From TK10-74A sp965263065 (lineage in GTDB: Bacteria > Chloroflexota > Dehalococcoidia > Bin125), in contig CBDHGH010000003.1 of assembly GCA_965263065.1 (NCBI GenBank), positions 2,418,001 to 2,482,000 on the forward strand: 64,000 nt of DNA. Reading direction: 5' to 3'. Shown piece after piece: positions 17,053 through 25,763 of this stretch. The position numbers and the translations under genes are program-made. The notes under the pieces were generated by a model. The model saw nothing but the letters and a program-made list of their open reading frames with translations. It had not been told where the DNA came from and ran no database searches. Within the stretch, counting starts at the first letter, position 1; the number at the start of each line of letters is the position of its first letter.

Positions 17053-19122
17053 ATGAGCGACCACAACTACTGGAGCAACCTGCGGCGACGGAGGATCTCC
17101 CGCCGCACCATGCTGGGCGCGAGCGCCAAGGCGGGCGTCGGCGCGGCCGGGCTGGCCCTGGTCGGCTGCGGCGGCGACGACGATGACGACGGCGCGGGCG
17201 ACGCCGCCGCGGCCGAGGCCGCCGCCGCCGCCGGCGACTCGAGCGCCGCCGCGGCCGCCGCGGAACGGGCCGCCGCGGCCGCCGAAGAGGCCGCCGCCGC
17301 CGCCGCCGCCGCCGGGGATGCCGGCGCCGCCGCGGTCGCCGAGGCCGCCGCCGCCGCCGCCGAGGCCGCCGCCGCAGCCGCGCGCGAGGCCGGCGCCGAC
17401 CAAGCGCAGGCTGCCGCCGAGGCTGCGGCCGCCGCCGCCGCCGCCGCCGAGGACGCCGCCGCGGCCGCCCGCGAGGCCGCCGCGGCCGCCACCATGGCCG
17501 ACGAAGAGGACATGCCGGCGGAGGCCGCCGGCCCCTTCGCGGGCGTCGATCTGGACGCCTCGATCGTCAGCACGGTGACGCGCGACGGCGGGGGCACCGA
17601 TCAGGCCCGTTCCGGCAGCCACGCCAACTACATCTCGCACGCCAACGTCTACGACTCGGGCATCGAGCTGGATCCCGTCGACAACTCGGTCCTCGCACAC
17701 CTGATGGTGCCCGAGCAGGTGGACGCGGTCACGATCAGCAGTCGGATCACCCCGGCGCCATTCCACGACGGCTCGATCTTCAGCGCCCACGACGCCGCCT
17801 TCACCTATCGGCGCGCGGGCAACGTGGCCGAATACCACGACGGCGGCCAGACGACCGATCACCCGAGCGGCTGGACCAGCGCACGGGCCACCTACGGGTC
17901 CCAGAACTGGGCCAAGAGCGAGGTCGTGGACGATCGCACCTGGCTGATCGTGCTCAACGAACCCGACGCGGGCTTCCTCACCGTCAACTTCCCCAACGCG
18001 GCGACCGTGGCAATGGTTTCCCAGGCCTACACGGAGCGCGTGGGCGACGCGGAGATGGACCAGACGCCCATGGGCACGGGCCCCTACCGCTTCGTCAGCC
18101 ACACCGACGACACGGACTTCATCTTCGAGCGCTTCGACGACCACTTCAACCCCATCGATCACCCCACCCGCGTGCACCGCGTGCCCCACCACAAACACCT
18201 GACGGCCCTGGTGCGGCCCGAGGTGCTGTCGCGCCTGGCCGGCATCGAGGCGGGCGAGATCGACACCGTGCCGGGCCTGGGCATCAACGACGTCAAGCCG
18301 TTCCTGGATGACGACGGCTTCAAGGTCGTCTTCCAGGCGGCCGGCGCCGCGTCCGTGCACAACATCTACCCCAACCTGAACAATCCCGTGATGGAGGACG
18401 GCTCCCCGAACCCCTTCCTCGACCCGCGCGTGCGCCTCGCCGCGAACCTGGCGATCAACCGCCAGGCCGTGATCGACGGCCTCCTGGCCGGCCAGGGCAA
18501 CCAGCCCCTCTTCACGTTCAGCGGCGCCGTGGGCTACCCCAACGCGGAGCAACTCAAGGAAGTCACCTTCGCCTACGACCCCGAGCGGGCGCGGGCACTC
18601 ATGGCGGAGGCCGGCTACCCCGACGGCTTCGACACCACCCTGCACCTCCCCGAGGGCTTCGGCCAGAACGTGGATGAGTACACGCTGATCGCGCAGCAGG
18701 ACCTGGCCGCGATCGGCATCCGGCTGACGCTCCGGCAGGTCACCTCCGGCGAGTACTTCACCGACGCCGAGGTCCGCGCCCGGCCCGGCAAGCCGGGCCT
18801 CTGGTGGTTCTTCGCCAACACCAACCCCGACATCGGATCGATGACCGCCTGTTGTGTCGACCCCGCGGGCCCCTACGCCGTCGCGCCCGGCAGCCCGAAG
18901 ATTCAGGATCTGTTCGCCCGGCAGAAGGTCGAGCAAGATCCGGAGCGGCGCAAAGAGCTGATCGCGGAGATGTTCCTGGAGCACGCGCGCGAGGTGACGT
19001 TCATCTTCTTCGTCGAGCCCAAGGAGGCCGTGATAACCCGCGCCGACATCAACTGGCCGAAGGGCGGGGCGAACGGCACGCTGTGGGAGGGCTCCCACTA
19101 CGCCACGCAGAAGCTCATCTAA
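17053..19122 (+). CDS. ABC transporter substrate-binding lipoprotein, family 5 (peptide/opine type), Ala-rich stalk
   Basis: 689 residues from the ATG at 17053 ('aaaggag' 8 bases upstream). The leader has a twin-arginine-like 'ISRRTMLGAS' followed by a lipobox 'LVGC' with Cys39, so it is probably exported folded and lipidated. Residues about 50-147 are almost only Ala, Glu, Asp and Arg in EAAAA-type repeats, a presumptive helical stalk. The SBP_bac_5 domain follows ('TPAPFHDGSIFSAHDAAFTY', 'GTGPYRFVSHTDDTDFIFER', 'LAANLAINRQAVIDGLL'). No permease or ATPase gene is near. A paralogue pair lies at 49682 and 61992. The ligand is unknown; the upstream enzymes suggest a glycoside or related compound. 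Confidence 0.9.
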   Translation: MSDHNYWSNLRRRRISRRTMLGASAKAGVGAAGLALVGCGGDDDDDGAGDAAAAEAAAAAGDSSAAAAAAERAAAAAEEAAAAAAAAGDAGAAAVAEAAAAAAEAAAAAAREAGADQAQAAAEAAAAAAAAAEDAAAAAREAAAAATMADEEDMPAEAAGPFAGVDLDASIVSTVTRDGGGTDQARSGSHANYISHANVYDSGIELDPVDNSVLAHLMVPEQVDAVTISSRITPAPFHDGSIFSAHDAAFTYRRAGNVAEYHDGGQTTDHPSGWTSARATYGSQNWAKSEVVDDRTWLIVLNEPDAGFLTVNFPNAATVAMVSQAYTERVGDAEMDQTPMGTGPYRFVSHTDDTDFIFERFDDHFNPIDHPTRVHRVPHHKHLTALVRPEVLSRLAGIEAGEIDTVPGLGINDVKPFLDDDGFKVVFQAAGAASVHNIYPNLNNPVMEDGSPNPFLDPRVRLAANLAINRQAVIDGLLAGQGNQPLFTFSGAVGYPNAEQLKEVTFAYDPERARALMAEAGYPDGFDTTLHLPEGFGQNVDEYTLIAQQDLAAIGIRLTLRQVTSGEYFTDAEVRARPGKPGLWWFFANTNPDIGSMTACCVDPAGPYAVAPGSPKIQDLFARQKVEQDPERRKELIAEMFLEHAREVTFIFFVEPKEAVITRADINWPKGGANGTLWEGSHYATQKLI

Positions 19123-19144
19123 CCCACTCGAACGGAGACGCGCC

Positions 19145-19178
19145 GAGCGGCCGCCTTGAGGCGGCCGCTCTCGTTGTG
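19145..19178 (+). terminator. Rho-independent-like terminator after the substrate-binding protein gene
   Basis: Stem 'gagcggccgcc' / 'ggcggccgctc' (11 bp, perfect) with loop ttga at 19156-19159, followed by 'tcgttgtg'. The T-tract is weak, but the position 22 bp after the stop at 19122 supports termination of the plus-strand operon. Confidence 0.65.
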
Positions 19179-19272
19179 CGCCCCCGCCCGCCCCGCCCGC
19201 CCCTCTCGGTCCCCCCAGGGACCACCCCGCCGCACTGCGCGAAGGATGCCCGACCTCACCCCCTGACTTCAG

Positions 19273-19533
19273 ATGAGACGGCGTGCGGTTCCGGCCGCCG
19301 GCGCCGACGAAGACGTACTGCCCCCTGCGCAGCCCGAGGCGGTCCAGTCCCTCTTCCGGGCCGCCGACACCGTCGCCCATACACGCCGCTTGGCGGAGGC
19401 GCTCGAGCAACGCCGATACCCGAGCCTCGACTTGACCTGGCGCATCTTCCCCGAGGTGACGCACTTCACCATGTCGGGCATCTTGATCGCGCAGGGCTTG
19501 CGCGCGGCCTACGCCGACTGGCGGCGGCGCTGA
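19273..19533 (+). pseudogene. C-terminal remnant of an alpha/beta-hydrolase-fold esterase
   Basis: The 86-codon frame encodes 'RRLAEALEQRRYPSLDLTW' and 'RIFPEVTHFTMSGILIAQGL', which matches the end of esterases of the Fes/IroE/YbbA-like family, where the His of 'THxS' completes the triad. The nucleophile Ser region and all N-terminal parts are absent, and upstream sequence to the terminator holds no matching frame. It is probably the relic of a deleted gene, although a short expressed peptide cannot be excluded. Confidence 0.6.
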
Positions 19534-19540
19534 GGATCCG

Positions 19541-19678
19541 CTGAGCGGGCGGGGCATCGAGTCGGAACGGCCGATCCTCAGCTACGTCGCGTTCGGAGCG
19601 ATGCATGCCCCGCATCAGGCGCCCGGCGAATATCTCCGGCGCTGGCGCGGCAAATTCTACGCGCACTGGCCCGACTGA
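19541..19678 (+). pseudogene. Internal fragment of a type I sulfatase (arylsulfatase) gene
   Basis: The frame ending in TGA at 19676-19678 reads 'RPILSYVAFGAMHAPHQAP' and then 'GEYLRRWRGKFYAHW'. This is very like the segment 'PFFLYLAF.APHAP.QAP..Y...Y.GKF..GWD' found in arylsulfatases, with the substrate-site His-Ala-Pro. The rest of the sulfatase (Cys formylglycine site, C-terminal half) is missing on both sides. It directly follows the esterase remnant, in a different frame. Confidence 0.6.
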
Positions 19679-19862
19679 GCGGCGGTCGCGCGAGCGCGGC
19701 GCACCGGCGCCCGGTCGGGGCTGCCGCCCTCGATCCGCGCCTCGCGAATATCCCCCAGCGACGCGAATCGCATACGCTGGTAGCGGCGGCCCGGCGGTGA
19801 CCAGCCTCATGATGCAGCCATCGGCATGGGAACCCGCGCGGCGCCACGGGCGTCAGGGCCGT

Positions 19863-21101
19863 ATGCACCCCGCCGCACCGACCGCCCGCGCGGCCGCGCA
19901 ACGCCTTGCGTCCCGATCGCGGCTGCGGCGACCCCTGGCGGCCGTCGTCTTCACCGCCGCCGTCCTCGCGGCCGGCAGCGCGGCCGACTCGGTGCTGCTC
20001 GCGCAGGTGGGCGTCTGGCTCGCCGCCGGCCTGATCGTCGCGGCGCTGTGGGCCCGCCTCGGAACCCGCGGCCTCGACCTCGCCATCCGGCCCGCCCGCG
20101 ATCGCCTCACCGCCGGCGAGACGCTGACGGTCGACATCGAACTGCGCAATCGCCTTCACCTCCCCCGCCCCCGCATCGACCTGCGCGCCCGCACCGACCT
20201 CGGCGCCGCCATCGGCTGGACGACGTCGCTGGGCCCCAATGGCCGGTCGCGCCTGCGCCTGGCGATCCGCTGCCCGCGCCGCGGCGTCTACTCGCTGGGC
20301 CCCACCGACATCGGCAGCCCCGACCCGCTGGAACTGTTCGAGGGCCACCGCGTCGTCGGCGAGCGCAGCGCCGTGGTCGTCTATCCGCCGTGCCCGCCCT
20401 TGCCGCACTTCGTCCTGCCCGGCGGGCGGCGCGGCGAGAGCGGCGCGCGCGGCCGCCCGGCCCCCGGGCCGATCGTCGGCGGCGTGCGCGAGTACGTGCC
20501 CGGCGACCCGCCGCAGCGCATCCACTGGCCGCTGTCGCTGCGGCAGAGCCGGCTGATGGTCAGGCAGCTGGAGGATGATCCCGACGCCGAGGTCTGCTGG
20601 ATCGCGCTCGATCTCTACACCGACGATCAACACCCAGACCCGGACGCCCTGGAGGCCGGCGTGGTCGCCGCCGCCGCGCTCGCCCGGCTCGCGCTCGACC
20701 GCGGCCGTTCGGTCGGCTTTCTCGCCTCCGGGGCGCGGCTGCACTGGCTGCCGCCCAGGCCGGGCCGGCTGCAACTCCCGCCGATCCTCGAAGAACTCGC
20801 CCACGCGCAACCGCAGGGGACCACGCCGCTGCCCCGGCTGCTCGTCTCGCGCCTCGGCGGCCGGGCCCGCAGCGGCAGCCTGATCGCGATCACTGCGGCG
20901 CCGACGGGCGTCGGGCTCGCGGGCCGCATGCTCGGCCTGCACCCGTCGCAGCTGGTGGTGGTGCGCCTCGGCAGCGACGACGGGCCGGGCGCCGCGCCGG
21001 GGCCGCGCGCGGCGACGGACGCCCCCGTCAGCCAGGAATACGTCGTCACGCCCACCACCCCCGTCGCCGAGGCGCTCGCGACGGCGAGGCCGGGGCGATG
21101 A
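19863..21101 (+). CDS. DUF58 domain membrane protein
   Basis: 412 residues from the ATG at 19863; ATG at 19810 and GTG at 19798 are possible longer starts. Two hydrophobic segments near the N terminus ('LAAVVFTAAVLAAGSAA', 'GVWLAAGLIVAAL') are followed by a beta-rich part and the DUF58 core with 'VREYVPGDPPQRIHWPLSLR' (the conserved REY.PGD..R.I.W). DUF58 proteins usually stand with a MoxR ATPase and a transglutaminase-like protein. Here the next gene is TgpA-like and overlaps by 4 bp (ATGA), but no moxR gene is in the preceding stretch, which instead holds gene remnants. Confidence 0.88.
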   Translation: MHPAAPTARAAAQRLASRSRLRRPLAAVVFTAAVLAAGSAADSVLLAQVGVWLAAGLIVAALWARLGTRGLDLAIRPARDRLTAGETLTVDIELRNRLHLPRPRIDLRARTDLGAAIGWTTSLGPNGRSRLRLAIRCPRRGVYSLGPTDIGSPDPLELFEGHRVVGERSAVVVYPPCPPLPHFVLPGGRRGESGARGRPAPGPIVGGVREYVPGDPPQRIHWPLSLRQSRLMVRQLEDDPDAEVCWIALDLYTDDQHPDPDALEAGVVAAAALARLALDRGRSVGFLASGARLHWLPPRPGRLQLPPILEELAHAQPQGTTPLPRLLVSRLGGRARSGSLIAITAAPTGVGLAGRMLGLHPSQLVVVRLGSDDGPGAAPGPRAATDAPVSQEYVVTPTTPVAEALATARPGR

Positions 21102-22984
21102 GGGGCCCCCCGGCCGGGCCGCTCTCTCCGGCGACGCCGCCGCCCGAGTGGTCGCTGCGCTCCCTCGCCTGGACGGCCGGCCTGCTGGCGCTGGTCATCT
21201 TCTTCGTCCCGGGCGCCGTCTGGGCGGCGCGCTGGAGCGGCTCCCTGCCCGACCTGCACCTCGTCGTCGGGCTGGCCTTCGCGGCGGGGCTGGCGCTCTC
21301 GGCGGCGCCGCTGCGGCCGCGCTACTCGGCCCTCTGCGTCGTCGCGATCGGCGTCCCGGTCGTGCTCTGGCAGGTCTGGGCGATCGACCGCTTTCGCGCC
21401 CCCGCGGGGTTCTGGCCGCACCTCAACGAACTCGGCCTGCGCCTGGGCGACTGGGGCGGGCGCCTGCTGAGCGGCGATCGCATCACCGACCCCACGACCT
21501 TCGTCCTGCTCGTGCTCGCCGGCGCCTGGCTGGCCGTGGCGGGGGGCGTGATCCTGACCGTGCGCGGACGTCGCCCCTGGCCGCTCGTACTGGCGCTCGG
21601 CACGACGCTGATCCTCGCCCTGCACGAGGCGAGCGTCATCGAGACCCTGCGCTTCCCCATCTTCGCCGCCGCGTCGGTCGCGCTGGTCGCGCGCACCCGC
21701 CTGCTCGACCGCGCCGACATCTGGCGCTTCGAGGGGGTGCGCTTCTCCTCCAGCGTGGCCCCGGGCAGCGTCCTCATCGCGGCGCTGGCCGTGCTCGGCC
21801 TGTGGATGGGCGTCCGCGCCCTGCCGCACGCCTGGCTGCCCTACGAACTGCAGCCCCCCTGGATCGACGAGCCAACGCCGCGGGGGGCGCTCGCCGCGCC
21901 CGCCCCGGCGGCGCCCATCCCGGCGCCCCCGCCACCGCCGCCGGAGCCGGAGCCTCCCCCACCGCCGCCGCCGCCACCGCCACCGCCGGAGGTCGAGCCG
22001 CCGCCGCCCGAGCCGGCGCCCCCGGACCCAGTCGAGCCCCTCACCGACGCCGAGCCGCCGCCGCCCGAACCCGTCGATCCTCCCTTCCTCTGGCTGGCCG
22101 TGCTCTACGCCGGCGGCGGGCTGATCATGCTGGGCGCGATGGCGCGCATCGTCTGGCGCTGGACGCTGCCCGGGATCAGCACGCCCGAGCACACCTGGGG
22201 GTCGCTGCTGCGGCTGGCCGGGCCGCTGCGGCTGGCGCCGGCCGGCACGCACACGCCCGGCGAATTCGCGCTGGTGCTCGCGAGCGCCGCGCCCGCGGCG
22301 GCCCCGCACGTCGGCCGGCTGGCCGCCGACTACACCGGCGCGCGCTACGGCGGCCTCTGGCCCTCGGCCGACGAGAGCGTCGCCAACCTGCGCGCCTGGG
22401 AGGGCGCGAAGCGGGCCCTGCTGCGACACGCCCTGCAGCGTCTGGCCTACGGCCTGCGCCACCCCTTCGCCGTCGCGAGGGCCGTGCCCCGAGGCCGCGG
22501 CCGCGCCGTCCGTCGCACGGCGCGGCGATGGGGCCTAAGCCCGCAACGGCTGGCCGTCGCCGCGGCGCTCGTGGGCGTGATCGTGGTCGCCGCGCTGGCC
22601 TGGGGCTGGGCGGTCGAGGAGTTCCGGGGCGCGGGATCCGGATCGGATGCGGACGCCGCCGACGCACTCGCCCCAGCCGACGCGCCGGACGAGCCCGGCG
22701 ACGCCCCGGCGACCCTCGGGGACGCGCCGCCTGCGGCCCCGCCCCTCATCGACGCCGAGCCGGCGGTCGTCCCGGCCGACGCCGCCCCGGACGACGCCGC
22801 CCCGCCGGACGCCGCCGCCGACTCCACCGCTCCGCCGGCGACCTGGGAGGTGCGCCCCGGCGACACGCTCAGCGCCATCTCGGCAGAGACCGGGGCGTCG
22901 ATCGAGGAGATCGTCCGGCTCAACGACCTGCCGGACCCGGACACCATCCACGTCGGCCAGATCCTGATCCTGCCCGCCCCCTGA
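21098..22984 (+). CDS. TgpA-like membrane protein lacking the transglutaminase core, with DUF4129-like region and C-terminal LysM
   Basis: 628 residues. The first 250 contain about five or six hydrophobic segments, as in the DUF3488 part of TgpA proteins. Where the extracytoplasmic transglutaminase domain should follow there is only a Pro/Glu-rich linker ('PPPPPEPEPPPPPPPPPPP', about residues 265-325). Then come a membrane segment ('FLWLAVLYAGGGLIMLGAM'), a DUF4129-like segment with 'HTPGEFALVLAS' and 'YTGARYGGLWP', another membrane segment ('LAVAAALVGVIVVAAL'), an acidic linker and a LysM domain ('VRPGDTLSAISAETGASIEE'). No catalytic Cys-His-Asp triad is visible. LysM suggests peptidoglycan or glycan binding. 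It is translationally coupled to the DUF58 gene. Confidence 0.8.
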   Translation: MRGPPAGPLSPATPPPEWSLRSLAWTAGLLALVIFFVPGAVWAARWSGSLPDLHLVVGLAFAAGLALSAAPLRPRYSALCVVAIGVPVVLWQVWAIDRFRAPAGFWPHLNELGLRLGDWGGRLLSGDRITDPTTFVLLVLAGAWLAVAGGVILTVRGRRPWPLVLALGTTLILALHEASVIETLRFPIFAAASVALVARTRLLDRADIWRFEGVRFSSSVAPGSVLIAALAVLGLWMGVRALPHAWLPYELQPPWIDEPTPRGALAAPAPAAPIPAPPPPPPEPEPPPPPPPPPPPPEVEPPPPEPAPPDPVEPLTDAEPPPPEPVDPPFLWLAVLYAGGGLIMLGAMARIVWRWTLPGISTPEHTWGSLLRLAGPLRLAPAGTHTPGEFALVLASAAPAAAPHVGRLAADYTGARYGGLWPSADESVANLRAWEGAKRALLRHALQRLAYGLRHPFAVARAVPRGRGRAVRRTARRWGLSPQRLAVAAALVGVIVVAALAWGWAVEEFRGAGSGSDADAADALAPADAPDEPGDAPATLGDAPPAAPPLIDAEPAVVPADAAPDDAAPPDAAADSTAPPATWEVRPGDTLSAISAETGASIEEIVRLNDLPDPDTIHVGQILILPAP

Positions 22985-23018
22985 GAAGTGCGATCATCGG
23001 TCGCGCGATTCGTCCGCC

Positions 23019-23963
23019 CTAGAACGGCGGCGCGAACCCGTCGCGCCCCTCGCCGAGCCCAGCCCCTACCGTCCCCAGCCGGCCGCGCAATTCGTCGCGG
23101 GCCTCCCGGTAGCGCTTCATGTACTCCCGTTCGACGACTTTGGGGTGAGGTGCGCAGTCCAGCTTCGCGGCCATCAGCTCGAGCGCCCCCTCGCGCGTCT
23201 GCGCGACGAACTTGCCCCCGCCGAACCGGAAGGGCTGCACGATGAACCGCGTGATGCCCGTCGCCAGCAGCGAGTCGACGAACGCGTCCACATCCTCGCA
23301 CCAGAGCAACGGCGTCAGCGTGATGCACGACTGCACGCCCGCATCGTGGACCTCACGGATCGCCTCAATCCGGCGCGCATTCGAGGGGCATGACGGCTCG
23401 AACGTCTTGCGCACCGCCTCATCATCGGTCGTCACCGTCATGTTGACCTGCACCCGCCCGCCGTTCTCCGCAATCCGCCGGAACAGATCGACATCGCGGG
23501 TCACCAGCGGCGACCGGGTTTGCACGACGAGCTTGGGAGTATGTCCGTCCGCCATGATCTCCAGCAGGCCGCGGGTGAGCTCCAGCTCCCGCTCGACGGG
23601 CTGGTACGGGTCCGTCACGGTGGACATGTAGATGCGGGCGCCGTCCAGCTTCGCCCGCTGCCGCGGCCGCCGCAGGACCTCGATCGCGTTCTCCTTGACG
23701 CCCACCCACTCGCCCCACGTGTCACGCTTCGCCGTGTCCCGCGCGAAGAACGCCGCGTAGCAATACGTGCACCCGAACGCGCAGCCCGAGTACGGGTTCA
23801 GCGTGAAGTCGTACTCCTCCACGAAGCCCGTGGCCTTGGTGAGGATCTGCGGGACCGGCCCGTACTCCACGCCGGCGCTGCCGGATCGCGTCGTCCCGGC
23901 GACGACTGCGGGCGCATCCGCGCTCTCGAAGCCGGGGAGCATCGTGGTCGCTTCGTCAGGCAT
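23019..23963 (-). CDS. Radical SAM protein, SPL-like/Rv2578c-like family
   Basis: 314 residues from the ATG at 23963 ('caggag' about 10 bases upstream). The 4Fe-4S cluster Cys are C61, C65 and C68 in 'NPYSGCAFGCTYCYA'. Later segments 'IYMSTVTDPYQPVE' and 'LVVQTRSPLVTRDVDLF' are typical of the DNA-repair-lyase-related group of radical SAM proteins. The photoproduct-lyase function is not implied, since most members are uncharacterised. Its start overlaps the end of the upstream methyltransferase-like gene by 8 bp, so the two are coupled. Confidence 0.88.
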   Translation of the reverse strand: MPDEATTMLPGFESADAPAVVAGTTRSGSAGVEYGPVPQILTKATGFVEEYDFTLNPYSGCAFGCTYCYAAFFARDTAKRDTWGEWVGVKENAIEVLRRPRQRAKLDGARIYMSTVTDPYQPVERELELTRGLLEIMADGHTPKLVVQTRSPLVTRDVDLFRRIAENGGRVQVNMTVTTDDEAVRKTFEPSCPSNARRIEAIREVHDAGVQSCITLTPLLWCEDVDAFVDSLLATGITRFIVQPFRFGGGKFVAQTREGALELMAAKLDCAPHPKVVEREYMKRYREARDELRGRLGTVGAGLGEGRDGFAPPF

Positions 23964-24903
23964 TCCATTCGGCTCCTGATCGGCAGGCTGTCGTTGCGTA
24001 GTGTGCCTTACTACTACCGTCGTCGCCCTCCCAACCCACCCACTCGTCCAGGAACGGGTGCCTGGCTCCGGTACGATCATTGAGATCCTTCCGCAGCAGC
24101 GTGATCTTCGGTGCAACGTCATCGTCAAAGCGCCACCTGATAAGGCGCCGCCCTTTCAGCTGGCGCTTCTTTGCCCACGGCGCCGTACGTATCGACACGT
24201 GTGGGCGTAAGCTGCTGCACAACGACTGCACCTCGACGTTGATCTTCGGCATATCGTCCTCGTAGGCCACGTGGATCGCCGTCAGCCAGCGTTCCGCATC
24301 CTCACAAGTTGGGGGGGCGGCGTATTTCAGATCGTCGTCGAGAGGCAGATACTTGAGTTCCGTTCGACTCATCACCTCCAACAACTCCTGGAGGGTCGAA
24401 GTACGGCTCGCCTCTTCGAGGACCGCATGCCACATCGCCTGCCCGAATTCCAGCATTGCCGGATGGTCGATCTGGTACGCGCTGATGCGTCCCGGCCAGC
24501 GTTCGCGCCGCACGTGAGTGGCGATCGCGAGCGTCAGCCCAATCAGCATTGCTCCGGTGCCTGCGCCGAAGTCCACCAGTTCCAGCGTGTCCGTGCGGCG
24601 CGATCGCGACCGGCCCAGAACACGGACGCACTCGGAGTACGTGACATTGATCTGCTCCGGCAGGTACCACTGCGAGTAGAACAGGGCCACCTCCAGATCC
24701 CGGTAATCCGGTTGTTCCTCCCCTTTGCTGAGCTTCTCCAACTCCGCCATGGCCCAATGGATCCGCTTGACGGCTTCCGCCCTGCCGGCCGCTTCAATCC
24801 TGGCGAGAGGCTCTCGGGACACGGCGCACAGAGCACGATCGACGGCCTGCTTGAATGCCTCTTCGACTGGCTCCATGGATGACATCCGATTCGCCGCCCC
24901 CAC
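23956..24903 (-). CDS. Class I SAM-dependent methyltransferase-fold protein, low G+C
   Basis: 315 residues from a GTG at 24903; ATG codons at 24885 and 24876 are alternatives. A methyltransferase motif I is seen as 'LELVDFGAGTGAMLIGL' (107-123), followed by 'ISAYQIDHPAMLEFGQ' with the acidic residue of motif II. The N-terminal 100 residues are helical ('ALFYSQWYLPEQINVTYSEC'). The C-terminal third is basic and has 'APWAKKRQLKGRRLIRW'. I cannot name the family. Two sampled 60-base stretches inside the gene are 58% G+C, against 72% in the next gene, a sign of foreign origin. It overlaps the radical SAM gene by 8 bp. Confidence 0.75.
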   Translation of the reverse strand: MGAANRMSSMEPVEEAFKQAVDRALCAVSREPLARIEAAGRAEAVKRIHWAMAELEKLSKGEEQPDYRDLEVALFYSQWYLPEQINVTYSECVRVLGRSRSRRTDTLELVDFGAGTGAMLIGLTLAIATHVRRERWPGRISAYQIDHPAMLEFGQAMWHAVLEEASRTSTLQELLEVMSRTELKYLPLDDDLKYAAPPTCEDAERWLTAIHVAYEDDMPKINVEVQSLCSSLRPHVSIRTAPWAKKRQLKGRRLIRWRFDDDVAPKITLLRKDLNDRTGARHPFLDEWVGWEGDDGSSKAHYATTACRSGAEWNA

Positions 24904-24906
24904 CCC

Positions 24907-25551
24907 CTACACGTACGGGTGCATCGCCGCCTGGAGCGACACTTCGATGTCGCGCAGCGCCCCCGACACCGCCTGCCCGATCAGGTCCAGCTGCCGCACC
25001 TGCGCGATGCGGGCCGATGCCTGGCCCACTTCCCGCTTCGACAGCAGCTCCCGGAAGATGCCGCAGGTGTCGGCGAGGCAGATGATCACGACGTCGCGCG
25101 GGTCCGGGATCTCGTCGCTGAACAGCACCCCCATGATGCGCAGCTTGACCTCGTTCTTGGCCGACCGATCGACGACCGGGTAGCGCTGCGTGCGGAACAG
25201 CCACAGGAACCGGGCCTCGCGGGACTCCAGGATGCCGCGCTCGATCAGGCGCGACAGCGCATGCGCGCGGATCGCCGGGCCCCGGCCCACGGTGCGCTCC
25301 ACCCAGATGCGGGGGGCGCTCTCGTCCGTCGCCGCGATGTCGGCCAGCGTCTCGTCGAGCAGGCTGTCGCCGACCGGCGTCGCGTCGACCAGCACCAGCT
25401 TCTCCAGGTCGGTGTCGATGCGGTTCTCCAGCGCCAGATCCATCAGCACGCCGCCGGCGAGCGCATAGTCCAGCGCGAGGTCGGGCACGGCCGCGAACTT
25501 CCCCTCGTCGCTGAGCAGGAGCAGCAGCAGTTCCTCGGCGAATCGCAGCAT
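24907..25551 (-). CDS. GPP34 family protein
   Basis: 214 residues from the ATG at 25551 (the frame extends 20 codons upstream but without a better start). 'AEELLLLLLSDEGKF' at the N terminus and 'YALAGGVLMDLALENRI' are signatures of the Golgi phosphoprotein 3 (GPP34) fold. Eukaryotic members bind phosphoinositide membranes; the bacterial function is unknown. The stop is 3 bp from the GTG start of the methyltransferase-like gene, so the three minus-strand genes could be one transcript. Its higher G+C suggests it is native while the next two are not. Confidence 0.85.
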   Translation of the reverse strand: MLRFAEELLLLLLSDEGKFAAVPDLALDYALAGGVLMDLALENRIDTDLEKLVLVDATPVGDSLLDETLADIAATDESAPRIWVERTVGRGPAIRAHALSRLIERGILESREARFLWLFRTQRYPVVDRSAKNEVKLRIMGVLFSDEIPDPRDVVIICLADTCGIFRELLSKREVGQASARIAQVRQLDLIGQAVSGALRDIEVSLQAAMHPYV

Positions 25552-25691
25552 GGCGTGTGTCCTCCGCTGCCCGTGGGCGCGTTCCCCGGCCGCCGCGCGG
25601 CCGCCGGTCACCGCGGATCATATCGCGAGCACGGGCGGGTCACTATCCGCGAGGCCGGGCCGTCGCTCCGGCCCAGCCAGCCGCGCACACG

Positions 25692-25722
25692 AAAAAGGGG
25701 CCGCGGATCACTCCGCGGCCCC
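25692..25722 (-). terminator. Rho-independent terminator of ssrA
   Basis: On the minus strand: stem 'ggggccgcgga' - loop gtga - 'tccgcggcccc' followed directly by TTTTT. It is a perfect 11-bp stem (plus-strand arms 25697-25707 and 25712-25722, T-tract complement 25692-25696). It lies 42 bp after the tmRNA 3' end. Confidence 0.9.
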
Positions 25723-25726
25723 TGGC

Positions 25727-25752
25727 GCGCCGTCCGGAACACCGGACGGCGC
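25727..25752 (-). terminator. Second hairpin between ssrA and its terminator
   Basis: Perfect 11-bp stem 'gcgccgtccgg' / 'ccggacggcgc' with a 4-base loop (25738-25741) and no T-tract of its own. Together with the next hairpin it makes a tandem terminator or a processing structure for the tmRNA 3' trailer. Confidence 0.6.
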
Positions 25753-25763
25753 GGCATGGCCCT

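Noticed and set aside
17200..17505. GCC-rich repeats considered as a CRISPR or minisatellite array
   Set aside because: The repeats are codon-level Ala/Glu repeats within a gene; there are no spacers of uniform length. No CRISPR array was found in the window.
16981..19557. An 858-codon minus-strand frame
   Set aside because: Antisense to the substrate-binding gene; Gly/Arg-rich shadow of the GCC repeats.
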